Source of the DNA: Triops longicaudatus
Taxonomy: Eukaryota > Arthropoda > Branchiopoda > Notostraca > Triopsidae
Assembly: GCA_022885665.1 (NCBI GenBank)
Contig: JAGQDJ010000260.1
Coordinates: 124,001-188,000 of the forward strand
Reading direction: 5' to 3'
Length of the DNA: 64,000 bases
Every line of letters begins with the position of its first letter. The stretch's first letter is position 1. The position numbers and the translations under genes were made by a program. The notes beneath the pieces are model-generated. The model was not told where the DNA came from, did not search any database, and saw only the letters and a list, made by a program, of their open reading frames with translations. Below, piece by piece: positions 36,611 to 48,410 of the stretch.

Positions 36611-36761
36611 AGTCATCCTTCATAAAAATCCTCCAATTATCGCCACAAATTAAGAAAAAAATCAAAATATTAAAGAAACGCAAATGGCTACAGCGACAAG
36701 TTTTGTAAAAATGCATCTTCACCACCACAACAAAAATTCTTTACGGAACAGAGCGCACTGT

Positions 36762-39700
36762 TTATAAGATGTAATCCAACTCATAGCGAACATACTGATT
36801 CTTGGGATCGTTACTTATTCTCGGGTATCCGGCGACCAGCGCATCTTGTCCTCCAATGTAAAGGGAGTTGTAGATTTTCCAATATACATCTCGAACTTTT
36901 CGCGCAGGATGAAACAGTCCTTGCAAGGAGTACTGCAAGATTTTCAACGGTCCCAAAGACACCCTCATTCCTTCTACGGCGTCCATGAACGCTTGGACCA
37001 AATGCGGCGAGGTTTCAAATATATTCGGCCAGACATAATTCAGCAAATGTGTCAGTGCGTCTTCACAGCCGAATCCGTAAACGCCCAAGGCCATATGCTT
37101 AATGGCTGCGCAAGCTGTTTGCCTATGAACCAAATCTCGATCCATCAGCGCATCCTCCAACAGCGGCGTAACGGCGTAGATGTAGTCTTTTCCCATTTCG
37201 CCGATATATTCAAACAAGAAAGACAAAGACTTCAACACGCCGTTCTGGACGTTCAATTCCGGTACTCGGTACTCGTTCATTAATCCCGGGAGCACCGTGA
37301 ACGGTGAACAAGTTTCAGCCACAATAGCAATGGCTACCGTGGTGCAAACGCGGTTCTGTCGCTCTTGGACTTTCAAGTTGTTTAACAAGGTGGCCAAGAC
37401 ATCATGCGGGCCAATAGCTTTGGCAATGTAACCGAAAGTGTTGACGGTAGCACGACGGATAGCTTTCTTATGCGCTTTTAACAATTCCAGCAACTCGAAG
37501 CAGATACGCATCCATTCGCGAGCGGAGACAAACTCGGGTCCTCTATCGGCAATACGGCCTACTAAGTCAATACAGTTTTCTTGCACTTTTTCGTGTCGGT
37601 TCTTGAGAATGGGCGTCAACCGCGGCAAAAGGTCTTTGATAGGCGGGGTCATTTTCGTCATACCAATGACGTTCACAATGGCTTTCAAAGCGCCCAAAAT
37701 AGAGCCTAACACCTCGGGGTATTCTTCGCCCAAATATTCGTACAGAACCACGCCCAAATGACCCATCAGTTTCTCTTCTTGGCAAGTTTTCATTACGCCA
37801 GCGATGCGTGAAATCAAATCCGCGGCTTGTTGACGAACCTAAGATCATAATAAATGGATAAAAGAAGGTTTCCCTTTGCTGCACGCAAATCCCTTTGTTC
37901 AAGAAGAAATTTCTTTTAAAAAATTCGAAAAATGATCAAAATCATTCGAAAGGAAATGTACCTTCGCAGATTTGTTGTTCAAACGCCACAGAATAGTACC
38001 GCAAATTTGTGGCAGGTATGGTTTGACGCGTTTGGCTAAAGAGTTGACCACGGTGCCGAAGCCGTTCAACATCACAACGTCATCAGTGGCTGTTTGTTCT
38101 TGGAAAGCGTACAAAATGCCGTCAATTAACTGTTCTTCCAATCGACTGTCGATTTCCGCGGCTCCCAAGTTGGCCAAAACTTTCTCGATGGTTTCCAACA
38201 CCATTTTGCGATAGGCCTCGTTTTCGTCTTTCAAGTCATCCACAACTCGGCCTACCATTTCCGCGGCACCGACTTTATTAGCAATCTCCACTGTCGTGTC
38301 TACTAGTTGCCTATCCGAAACGTAAAGACATTAGTATTTTCTATAGTATTATTAAAACACTATTTTTCTTACTAACAACTCGAACAAATTTATGTACAAA
38401 ACGCAGAGTTACATTAATATTTTTAATAACGGATCGAAACATAATTTTCTCTTGCATTACCTGTAATTTCTCTTGTCTAAAGCCATACGATGATTCCAGA
38501 AATGACGGAAATAATGCGGCAAAATTTCTTCTTTAATGTACTGCGGTTCTACGCCATCCGTAGCGCAACATTGCTTGACTACTTTCAAGACAATCTTCTT
38601 CATTTCTTCATCCGGCGACTGAAACTCACGAATGAGGATCAGCATGACTTCACGTGTGTAGTAATTCGCGTACTCGGCGTCCATTAACGGAATTAAGTAG
38701 CCAATTGCTTTCAAAAAGGCAGCTAAGCCTTTACCACGATGTGTCCGGATACCTTTCCATAAAGGTTTCAACACTGAATCAAAACTCTCAATACCGTAAG
38801 GTGTGGCCGCTTCTGCCAACGCTGCCAATCCTAAAGCAGTAATCGTGCGCACCTGTGAAAGTAAAAATCAACTTTAGAAAAAAAACGGCCTGAGAATATG
38901 CCACTACAGAACGAAGCGATTTCGAAAACAAAAATAAAACTAAATAAAACCAAAAAATAAATAAAACGTAAAAATACTACAAATAACAAAACACGTGAAA
39001 ATAACTAAAAACAACAGGCTTTAATAATTACCTTTTGCTGCTCATCGACTAAACCATGTTCCACAATCTCTACTAAGCTCTTTAAATGGGGCAAAATGGC
39101 GCATCCCATTAAAATGGCAATCTGTTGGACGATTTTAATACCAGTGTGCCGCGCTTGCCAGGATTTCTTAGAGCGACACACGGCTTTCAAGAACGGCAAT
39201 AAGGATGGAATACCCAAAGCCGACGCCACGACTGCAAACGCTCTGGCGGTGGTATTTCGCACGTACTCGTCAATGTTATCGATATCAGGTCTCATGGTCG
39301 AAATCATCGTCGCCAAACCGGCTGCTTTGGCCAAATTTGAAATGATTTCTCTGCCTTCCACTCTGGCGTAGTAATCTTCATCAATCAACAGCGGTTCAAT
39401 GACGACCAAGATCTTGTGCACGTACGGCCGAACCAAGTCGTCCAATTTGTACAGTACTCGGTCAATAACTTTGACCAGCAAATGGCGCTCCTGATCTTCC
39501 AAAGTCGGGGACATCAGCAAGGGCAAGATTTGGTTAAAAAGCGGGCCGGCGCCGAATTCTCTGGCTTTATCGGTGATTTGCCTCAACGCAGACTTGCGCA
39601 TGGGGGGCGTGCCATTCTTAATCTTCAGCAAAAGCTCCATAATCTTACGTTCTTTCTTTTCCTCAGAGCTCAGCTCGTTTTCGTCCACGTCGACCAGGAG

Positions 39701-42700
39701 TTTATCGAAATACTGGGCGTCCTCGGGCTTCAAGAAAGGCAGCGTAGGATCTTTGGGTTGGTTGTCCATGTATTTCGCAGCTTTTTCCTCCTGTTGGATG
39801 AAAAAGCCTGCCGGCGTGCCGCCTGTCACGCCCACACCGCCCATTGGAGTAGGCGTGGCTAGCAGCTTACGTGCCGGTGTGCGAATAGGCATATACCCAG
39901 CGGGCGGGGGTAAGACTTTGTAGCCTTCGGGGAAAATGGCATCCAAATCTTCGTCGGTAAGGGGGCGGTTCCTCTCGTCAATCTCGCGCTCCCAACGAAA
40001 CGCTTGCAACTGTTCCGGAGTCATGGCTACGAAATTGCCTGGCGCAGGCGTGGCCATACCCATTGCTTTAGGTCCAATGGGCGTGGCTCCCGAAGGGGTC
40101 ATCATACCAGCCAAAGAAGGCGTGGACGGGGTCATGGGCGTGGCTGGCGTCATACCCGGCGCTGGAGTCATGGGTGTCATACCCGGAGCAGGTGTTTCGT
40201 CCCAACGTGAACGCCGCTTGGATGCCGAAGGAGTGGGCGTGTCCTGAATCAAGTCACCACCTCGATTCTGTCTGGGAGTTTCAGCCCAACCTAAAAAAAA
40301 GTGCAAAATATAGGGAATTAAATCTTTCAAAATCGTTTTCTGCTGAAGACTTAAGATAAATTACTTTATTACCTAATATAACTAATATAAATATCCAGAT
40401 TTTTAATAAATAAATATTTTAAAAATAAAAATAATTATGTAAAAAATGAAAACCACTTGAAAAAATACTAACGAAAATACCTGAAGCGTGGCCTGGCGTC
40501 TCGCGTTCTGTTCGAGGTGTTTCATCCCAGCGGTTTCGCTTCACTTTCGGCTCGTCGGAACTCGCGTGGCCCGGCGTGGCATCCCATCGATGGGGCGTGG
40601 CTGCAACACCTGGAGTCTCGCCGCCTTTCATCCTCGCGGGCGTCTCTTCCCAACGGGCCACAGCTGGCGTTTCGGCTTCCCAAGCGGACCGCTTTTTGGT
40701 AACAGTATCTTCCGTACTGGCTGCCTCGGCTGCTGCGGCAACCGCTGGCGCGGGCTGGTCCCACCTGGCAGAACGTTTTTTGGTGGTGACGTCACCATTA
40801 GTGGTGTTCACTTGTAGGGTACCTTCCTTGGCTTTTTCCACGATCTTGCGCCGGATCTTTAAATAAAGAAAACATAATTATTCCAATTGTATAGCTTTAA
40901 AGTACTGAACTTAATTTACCAAATTTTCTTATATCTACAAAATAATGACATTTTGCATTCTACTACTTTTTATAAGAAATAACAACAGGGCTGTCAGAAG
41001 AAAAATTATTAAAATATTCAGGGAAGCGAACTGTGCAAAGCTTACCTCATGTTCTTCGCCTCGCAGCTGCTGCTCGCGCATAATTTGCGTATAAGAGCGC
41101 GACTGGACATCGGGCGTCTTGCCTCCTACAGAACGACACACAAATGCTCATTAAAACTTCGCAAATATGATACTTCCTGGAGTAGATAAAATGTATATAG
41201 GAAATAAAAATTTAAAATCCCAAAACAACGTTGAATGCTGAAGTGAAGATCGAATTCCAAGCCACGGATGGACGAAGTTGTGCGGGGTAAAAAACCCAAT
41301 ACATACCAAATGTTTGGGCTTGAGAATTCAAAACGACAAGGAGCCTTTATCTGTCTCCAACACAACCTAAGGGAAACTGGGTCCATTAGTGCAGGGCTGC
41401 TAGACACATGGACATGTACTTTTATTTTATTTATTTATTTTTTCCACATTTTTCTTTAGAGCCTTTTTGCTTTTTCTCAAGTTTCCCCTACGAAACCTGC
41501 GCATCTTTCTTTTTCACACCGAAACTTACCTAACTTACACTCAACACAAGCCCTAAGTTTAAGAATTTTACAGTTGAAAGCAAATTTGGCCGAAGAACAA
41601 GGTACGCAGGTTGACCATCGCAAAATTGCCTTGGAAACAATGGAATTAGTTAGAATTTTCTCGGTTGTCAAGCCCAAAAGTCACGGCCAATTTAAGCAAT
41701 TGCAATACCTTCCATTTTCTCTCTTACCTCGTCACATGGAATACTGAAATCGAAGGTGGTGAATGGAGTAACACAAGAAAGTATATTTATTATTTACAGC
41801 GTATTCAAAAAAGCCAAAACTTATTCACTCGATCTTAAATACAGCCTCACTGGCGCTTGTAATCGTAAGAAATGTAAAAACTTCGCTGAGACGTGAAAAT
41901 AAAGAGATTTTTGTTGCTAATTGCTTAATTTGCCCGGGACTTGCACACATTACAGTAGCATCACAAGTGACATAATCATGACAATCGCCCTGAGGACACG
42001 GTTTACGTCAATTGGAACCTTGCTTTGCTGAGAAGTATAGGGATCACTTACCATCAGCAAAAGGATCTGCTCTCTCGGGCGAGATAACAGCATTTCTTCG
42101 TCGAGCCCGGTACTCATCTTCACGATCTGCAATTGTTGGGCGTCGGTGTTCCGCAAATGGGTCATAGTCTTTTTCGGCTTGGGGTATATCGTTTAACAGT
42201 GCAGCCGGGGCAGATACTTGTGTCCTTTTTGGTGCCGTGCTCGTTGGCCCATCGTAATCTTCCTACAAAAACGCGTTTGACCAATAGGTTTCAATGTAAA
42301 GCAAATTTTCAATATACCTCAACTTCGTCCGCGGTGCCAATAGAAGTAACGTAGCCTTCATAACGACCAGATCTAGCGTCATAAATGTCTTGGTCAAAGA
42401 AACCACCGCGTCCCAAGACAGCGCGATCGGTTTCTACGCCGTCTTCATCTTCGGCGCGGCGTTTGGCCTGTAGTTCTTTCACTTGCTCTTCGATATCTAT
42501 CCGAAACACGATAATTAGACCACAAGGACATTTCAGCACTTAAAAACCAATTCACAACACGAGAAAACAAAGCGAAAACAGGCTAAAAATGCTCACGTAA
42601 ACAGAGCAGCGTTTAGCTACGTAACCTAGAAATTTATGCGACATTTCGGCAACATTAATGCTCATACATGAACTAATGGCAATTACGAATACAACAGGTA

Positions 42701-42783
42701 AAGAAACACGGCACTGCATTAGTTAGTTCACTTGAAATTATTTTTAAATTCTCACCTTCATGTGTTCTTGCGACACCCGCCAT
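36762..42783 (-). CDS. SF3B1: Splicing factor 3B subunit 1
   Basis: Nine exons on the minus strand, in coding order: 42783-42756, 42496-42318, 42262-42052, 41125-41046, 40856-40481, 40290-39032, 38852-38461, 38310-37962, 37838-36762. They give 1316 residues (human 1304). The start MAGVARTHEDIEEQVKELQ matches the family N terminus. Residues to about 480 are disordered, with many TP dipeptides and repeated RW(D/E)xxP motifs (RWDQ, RWEE, RWDA, RWDE), the U2AF-homology ligand motifs. The rest is the HEAT-repeat superhelix, nearly identical to vertebrates over long stretches. Known role: U2 snRNP core subunit that clamps the branch-point duplex. Lys711, last residue of DEQQK before the 39032/38852 junction, matches human Lys700, the cancer hotspot. 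It ends RYELDYIL. It is head-to-head with MLH1 across 232 bp. Confidence 0.97.
41126..42051 (-). other. SF3B1 intron 3
   Basis: A 926-bp intron, the longest in this gene. No nested feature is supported. Confidence 0.6.
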
Positions 42784-43015
42784 CTTGCAAATGACATTGG
42801 GATACTGACACAAGCGTAGAAGGCTTCCTCTGCTGTAGCACAATTTTTCTTCTTTACAATCAGCGCTGCGTGTGGCAAGCACACTAAGCTACAGCATGCC
42901 ATGCAACAGACAAGGCGGCAAATCGACTCATACCCATTTCAAATCTCCGCCAAGGAACTACAAACTTCGTAAGCTGGGTTATCGCACAGCTTGTTGTTAA
43001 TATTTTGGAGAAAAA
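42784..43015. promoter_or_regulatory. Bidirectional SF3B1/MLH1 promoter
   Basis: Only 232 bp separate the two divergent start codons, so both transcription starts and both 5' UTRs must fit here or overlap. No TATA box is visible. A shared, CpG-type or initiator-driven promoter is the simple reading. Confidence 0.6.
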
Positions 43016-45590
43016 ATGACAGAGAATAATACGGTAAGAAGAATCATCCGTTTGGACCCAGATGTTGTGAACAAAATAGCAGCTGGGGAAGTAGTTCAGC
43101 GTCCTGCAAATGCATTGAAAGAGATGCTAGAAAACAGGTGTTTTCAAACAAAGTTTAAGCTAAAGACATTGCGTTTTCTAAGAAAAATGTATTTTACCTT
43201 AGTCTCGATGCCGGTGCCACAGAAATACAAGTTACTGTCAAAGAAGGTGGTCTCAAACTCCTCCAAATACAAGATAATGGATGTGGTATACGCTCAGAGG
43301 ATTTACCATTGGTTTGCGAGCGTTTCGCCACTTCCAAGTTGCAGAAATTCGAAGATCTCTCTTCCATCGCTACGTTTGGTTTCCGTGGTGAAGCATTAGC
43401 GTCTATTAGCCATGTGGCACACGTTACCCTGCTAACTAAAGTGAAAGATTCCGTCTGTGCTTACAAGTAAGCCTTGAAACCAATATGATACCGAAAGTAT
43501 GTAGAAATTAATTAGATGAATTTAGGAAAACTAAGTCTGAAAGACCACGTAAGAAAAATAACAATTAAATAAGTCAGTGCATACTGAACGCTTTTGTTTA
43601 TTTATTTTGTTTTTATTTATTTGGCTCGTTTGTTACTATTTTCTAGAGCTTCCTACATGGACGGAAAGCTTCAGGGCAATCCTAAGCCTTGCGCCGGTAA
43701 TCAGGGAACTTGTATCACCGTCGAAGATTTATTTTACAACCTTCCAACACGTCGCAAAGCATTCCGTAGCCACGCAGAAGAGTACAGCCGAATAGCTGAC
43801 GTCATTAGTCGTTACTCGTTGCACAATCCTCATTGCGGCTTCAGCTTAACCAAACATGGCTCAGAAAACGAACGCGAAGTCCGGACCCCAGTCGAAAGCT
43901 CAACATTAGACAACATTCGGTCCATCTTTGGCCCTGCCATTGCCAAAGAACTGGTACCTCTTCAGTGGTCGGATCCTACGCTTAGATGCCGCGTCGAAGG
44001 CTATTGCTCGAACCTCAACTACTCTGGAAAGAAGCTTACCATTGTTTTGTTTATTAACGGGCGGTTAGTGGAGTCTCAAGGGTTGAGAAAAGCCTTAGAA
44101 GCAGTGTATGCGTCGTATTTGCCCAAAGGGAGCCATCCGTGGGCGTATCTTTCTCTTCAGTTGCCTCCTGAGCACGTGGACGTTAATGTCAGCCCCACGA
44201 AACACCAAGTTATTTTTCTACACGAAGATACGATCTTAGAAAGTCTGCAACGGCAAATTGATCAGATTTTATTCCAAAATAATTCCTCGAAAACATTCCA
44301 AGTCCAGAGCGTTCTTTCAAATGTGCAGTCAACGTTATCCTTAGCGACTAACGTTGAAATTCTCGAGCCGAGCAAAGCTCAGGCCAAAGTTCAGGACAAA
44401 TACTTGGTGAGGACGGATGCCAGAGAACAAACCCTGGATGCAATGTTCGCATCTGCAGCCAAGCGCAAAGCGGAAACTTTGGAGAACGGAGGCGAAAGTA
44501 GTAAGAAAACGGCAGAAGAACTGGGCGGAGCTTGTCCAACAGACTCCAATGCGGGGCGGAAAGAGAATAAAAACCGATCCAATCTTGCTGCGGAAGTTAA
44601 TAGACGGGAAATTCAGCTCACGAGTGTGAAAGAGTTGCGCTCTGAAATCCAAGGTGAAACCTCCTCCCAGTTACGTGACATCTTAAAAAGTAAGAATTCG
44701 AAGTCGAGCACAAGAAAAGTATCTTTAATTTCTGGACATCTTCAGGTCATACGTTGGTTGGCGTTGTGGACGGAAAGTGGGCGTTGCTTCAGTTCCAAGT
44801 TTACCTGTATCTGGCCAATACCGTTGCCCTAGCGGAGGAATATTTCTATCAAATAATGCTTCAAGATTTTGGCAATTTTGGGTACTTTACCTTTTCAGTA
44901 AGAATATATTTTCTACGTGTATACGAATTATTTCCGCAATTATTATTGTACTCGCACAGGAGCCGTGCTCTTTAAAGGAAATTTGTATCTTGGGCTTAGC
45001 GGATCCGGAAGTAGGATGGAAGAGTGAAGAAGACGGCTCCAAAGAAGATCTGGCGAAAGAAATGGTTGATTTGCTCATGGAGCGTCGTTTAATGCTAGAC
45101 GAATACTTTTCTGTTCGAATTGATGCAGACGGGAACATTTCCGCCATTCCACTGCTTTTAGGTAACGCTGTAGTCCATAAGTTCCAGTTATAATTTGCTC
45201 GTAATTGAGACCTTCTGACTTCTATAACTTAGGATTTACAGCGTCCTTCTCTTAAAAAAAATGTTAATAATGTTTTGTGAATTTTTAGATGGCTATATAC
45301 CGAATTTGCAACGACTGCCGCTACTTCTGACTCGTTTATGTACTGAAGTGGAATGGGAGGAGGAGAAACCCTGTTTCAAGTCTTTTTGCCGCGAAATGGC
45401 ACGCTTTTACGCCCACGTATGGACTAAAGAGGGTGCTTTTGGTGAAAAAGACTGGACCTGGGTCTTACAGCACGTTTTGTACCCTGCTATGAAAAAAGAG
45501 CTTCAGCCTCCACAATCCCTCGCTAATAGGAATGTTCTGATTCAAATTACGAGCTTACCTGACTTATACAAAGTGTTCGAGCGATGTTGA
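43016..45590 (+). CDS. MLH1: DNA mismatch repair protein MLH1
   Basis: Six exons: 43016-43137, 43203-43466, 43647-44689, 44746-44897, 44960-45161, 45289-45590; about 694 residues (human 756). The GHKL ATPase core is intact: NKIAAGEVVQRPANALKEM, ENSLDAGATEI (split by intron 1), DNGCGI, then GFRGEALASISHVAHV. It continues through CAGNQGTCITVEDLFYN and a LPKGSHPW loop to a variable linker near residues 340-450. The C-terminal dimerisation domain ends DLYKVFERC; the final FERC is conserved from yeast to man and contributes a ligand to the partner's endonuclease metal site. Known role: MutL-alpha subunit in mismatch repair and meiotic crossover. The first intron is only 65 bp. The linker is shorter than in vertebrates, which accounts for the length difference. 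Confidence 0.96.
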
Positions 45591-45816
45591 TTGTTGAATT
45601 TCTGTAACCGTTTTATAAGAAAATTGCAAAACAAGATCAGATAGCAATACAGTCTTCATTTCTAATATATTAACGTTTAAAAAGTACATGATATGCTAGA
45701 ACTGACACGATCGAGGATTAGTAAGTTAAAACGGAATGGACAGCGTCCCTGGGAAGCACTTCGTGTGTGCGTTATTGACCTAGCTGCACTGTTACGTAAG
45801 TGATGTGGAACTGCGC

Positions 45817-46855
45817 TCACAACTTTTTGTAATATTCGCGTAATTGTGTCCAAATGACTAAAGACAGGACTGTGTGGGGTCCAACGCGAAGATAGTTCGC
45901 ACCCCAGCCTTGGTACAATCCTCGGAGGCCTTCTTGTCGTAGGGTCACGGCGAAGCACGACACTGGATTCGTATACAGTAGGCCACGCCCTTGGGCATCT
46001 ACTCCTTGATTGTACATTCGTGTTGAAACGACATCGAACGGTGTCATCAAAGCGGCCACGCCTATTCCGCTCACCATACTTGCGCAGAATGACAAAGCCA
46101 CGCCTTCTTCGGGCAAACCCTGCACACATCAGCAAGAAATTGTTAGTCTTTGAATGGTACTCTTTTATTCTTAGATTATGTAGATTACTTACAGTTTGTT
46201 TTTGGATATATTGTTTAGCTATTACGAAGGTAGACAACTGAGTAGAGGAACCTACGGCTACGCGAGGAAGGGCGGAGCTACTTCCTCGCCAAAGGCCTAA
46301 CACCCCTTGGCGCTTATAGATATAACGGAGGGCGTGACCTAAGCTTAGGTCGGCGTGTCGGTGCTGGGTACCGACAGCTGCCTGAGTGACGTGAGACCGG
46401 GACTGTAAATGAGTTTTGACTAGGTAGAAAGGACTGGCTAAAAACGCGCCTAAGCAGCCCGCAAAAGCACCACCGGCGATAGTACGAGGCAAAGAGGGAG
46501 TACCGTCCGCATTTTGCGTCAAGTTGTGATTCTGCAAATAGGCAAAAGTGCCTAGTCGAATGCCATTCATACAAAACTGGTAATACAACGCAGGAACTAA
46601 GCCTTTTTGCAGGGCTTGCACACCATCCACCTACAAATGGAAGATATTCAAATAAGAGTTTTAAGAGGTTGTGTATTTCCCCGAATTTCTTACTTTAGCT
46701 ACAACATATAGAGCATGTAATGAGTTTCTGTAAACTCTGCTGTGTCCTTTTTTCACTTCTTCGCCTTGCAGCTGGAGGCGAGTTTTCACTACATCCAACG
46801 GATTTGTTGCTAGACAAGCGCCTGAAGCTGCTATGCCTCCCAGCAAAAACTCCAT
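45817..46855 (-). CDS. SLC25A35: SLC25A34/35-type mitochondrial carrier
   Basis: Three exons on the minus strand: 46855-46694, 46630-46193, 46119-45817; 300 residues, normal for the family. Three carrier repeats carry NPLDVVKTRLQLQG, SPFYLVKTHLQ and TPFDVVSTRMYNQ in place of the Px(D/E)xx(K/R) signatures. The second lacks the acidic residue, as in vertebrate SLC25A34/35. Other matches are LQKGLVPALYYQFCMNGIRL, LPRVAVGSSTQL and RVGPHTVLSL. It is expected in the inner mitochondrial membrane with six helices. The substrate of this subfamily is not firmly settled; dicarboxylate-type substrates (the yeast relative is Oac1) are the usual proposal. The stop is only 226 bp from the converging MLH1 stop, and the start lies head-to-head with enolase. 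Confidence 0.92.
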
Positions 46856-48410
46856 TGGTTTACAACCTTGTCGTTCCGCAATACCCAGGTTCCTTTAAGA
46901 TTTGCAAATATTCTTTGTTTATCTAAGTGAAGCACGTGTCTTTGATTACAGAACGGAAGTCAGCTTCTCAGTCGACTACAAAGTTGACTCTCTCAACGAC
47001 TTCGGCAACTTCAGGATCCATGCCTCATGGCAAACATGCCTTATTTGCATTTAGAATTCTGTAGGAAATGTCAAGAAAATTGCCGGAACAAGGGTTGCAC
47101 ATATTTGAAATCTTTCTCGATAATGCTTAATAATTCGCAACGATTGTAAATTCTGAAGAAAGGTTTTGAAAGAGAGATTTTCGATATTTTCAATCACATT
47201 AACGGGATAAACGTCTGAATAAGAATCGCGAATATGATTATTGTTATAGTACTTTATCAATGAAGAAATTGCCCTAAAATATTTTTTAAGATTTTCGAAA
47301 GATTCGCGAAGAGAAAAGAAGTTTTTAAGTTGACACCACTTGTTTTACATATTTTCCTTTCCGTTGAGTAACACGTATTTTCAACAAGATTCTCATGTTA
47401 AAACGGCGCATTTTGCGGGGAAAACAATAGTTTGGACAAATACTTACTCATTCATTCACGACTATCGCGGTTTTTCGTAGATTGCAAGGTTCTTGCGTCA
47501 GTCTCGCGAAAGCGGGTTGAATTTTAAGTATCGATAGTTAAAAGATGCCGATTTCAATCTCTACCAGGTAATCGTTACTTGAGCGCCTGCGCTGTCCGTA
47601 GGAAGGTTTTCTGGACAAGTCTTTCGATTTCGTCTTTTTGTCCTTGACGTTACTGCTAACAGAGCGGACGTGATTTCTGCTACCCTTTGCCGGCATCTTC
47701 TAGTAAGTACATCTTCCTTAAAACAACTATTCTAAGGCCAAACTTAGATACAATATTCACTTAGTGAATTGTTTAACTGAGATAAGTCAAATGTGTGAAC
47801 TGTCACTGGCTTTTGACGTAATTAGCCGGCATGCTTAATTTCGCACGTAGACCGCCTTGTTCGCTTATTGTATAAAGCCCTGCGGCTTGTGACGGAGCTT
47901 AGAAGGGTTCCGGTCTCAATTCATTCCTTGTCGTGAAAGACTTTCTCGGAAAAGTCGTGAATTTTGAGAGATTGAAGAGCAGAATAGCTATTTCGGGAAC
48001 TCTCACCCTGAGTTGACATTACAATGCCCTTGGCTCGTTCACGTGACGCGCTCTTTAAAGGACGCACAGGGCATTCTAATGACCTCTTCTAAATTAATAT
48101 TTAGCTTTCCATAGCAAACAACAAACAGCATGTCTTGAAAAATCCCAGTGTGCACGTATTGATCGTTATTGAGATGACCTTGCCACCGTTTCTTGCGTCC
48201 TGGTGATGCAACTTTAAGATAATTCGAAGTAAAATACAGTTCGTTTAGCAAAACCTGCAATGCTGCTAAACTATTAATTATATACATTTTCAGTATAACT
48301 TAGTCAAGAGCTGATACATATATTATTTTAAAAATAAATTAAATTAATAAATGTGTTTAATTTTGTATTATTATTTTCCAATAGAAAGAAGTATACTTCG
48401 CCAAATCATC
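46856..48410. promoter_or_regulatory. SLC25A/enolase divergent upstream region
   Basis: A 1.55-kb gap between divergent start codons. For enolase there are two readings: a TATAAAG at 47871-47877 giving a start near 47900, or an upstream 5' UTR exon ending at a strong GTAAGT donor at 47703 and joined to the acceptor ending 48384. The minus-strand frame at 48039-48287 is not supported as a gene. Confidence 0.4.
47871..47877 (+). promoter_or_regulatory. Possible TATA box of the enolase gene
   Basis: TATAAAG lies 534 bp upstream of the enolase ATG, in an otherwise non-coding stretch. A TATA box would suit a strongly expressed glycolytic gene. Position only; no start-site data. Confidence 0.35.

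Larger units (their letters stand above)
35075..36761. other. KDM6 3' UTR and SF3B1 3' flank
   Basis: A tail-to-tail spacer. It contains a T-run (35230-35256), an AATAAA at 35889-35894 that suits KDM6, a C-run near 35960, and a minus-strand AATAAA at 36605-36610 that suits SF3B1. No coding sequence is supported. Confidence 0.5.

Noticed and set aside
48039..48287. 82-codon minus-strand frame upstream of enolase
   Set aside because: It lies in the probable enolase 5' UTR intron and resembles no family.
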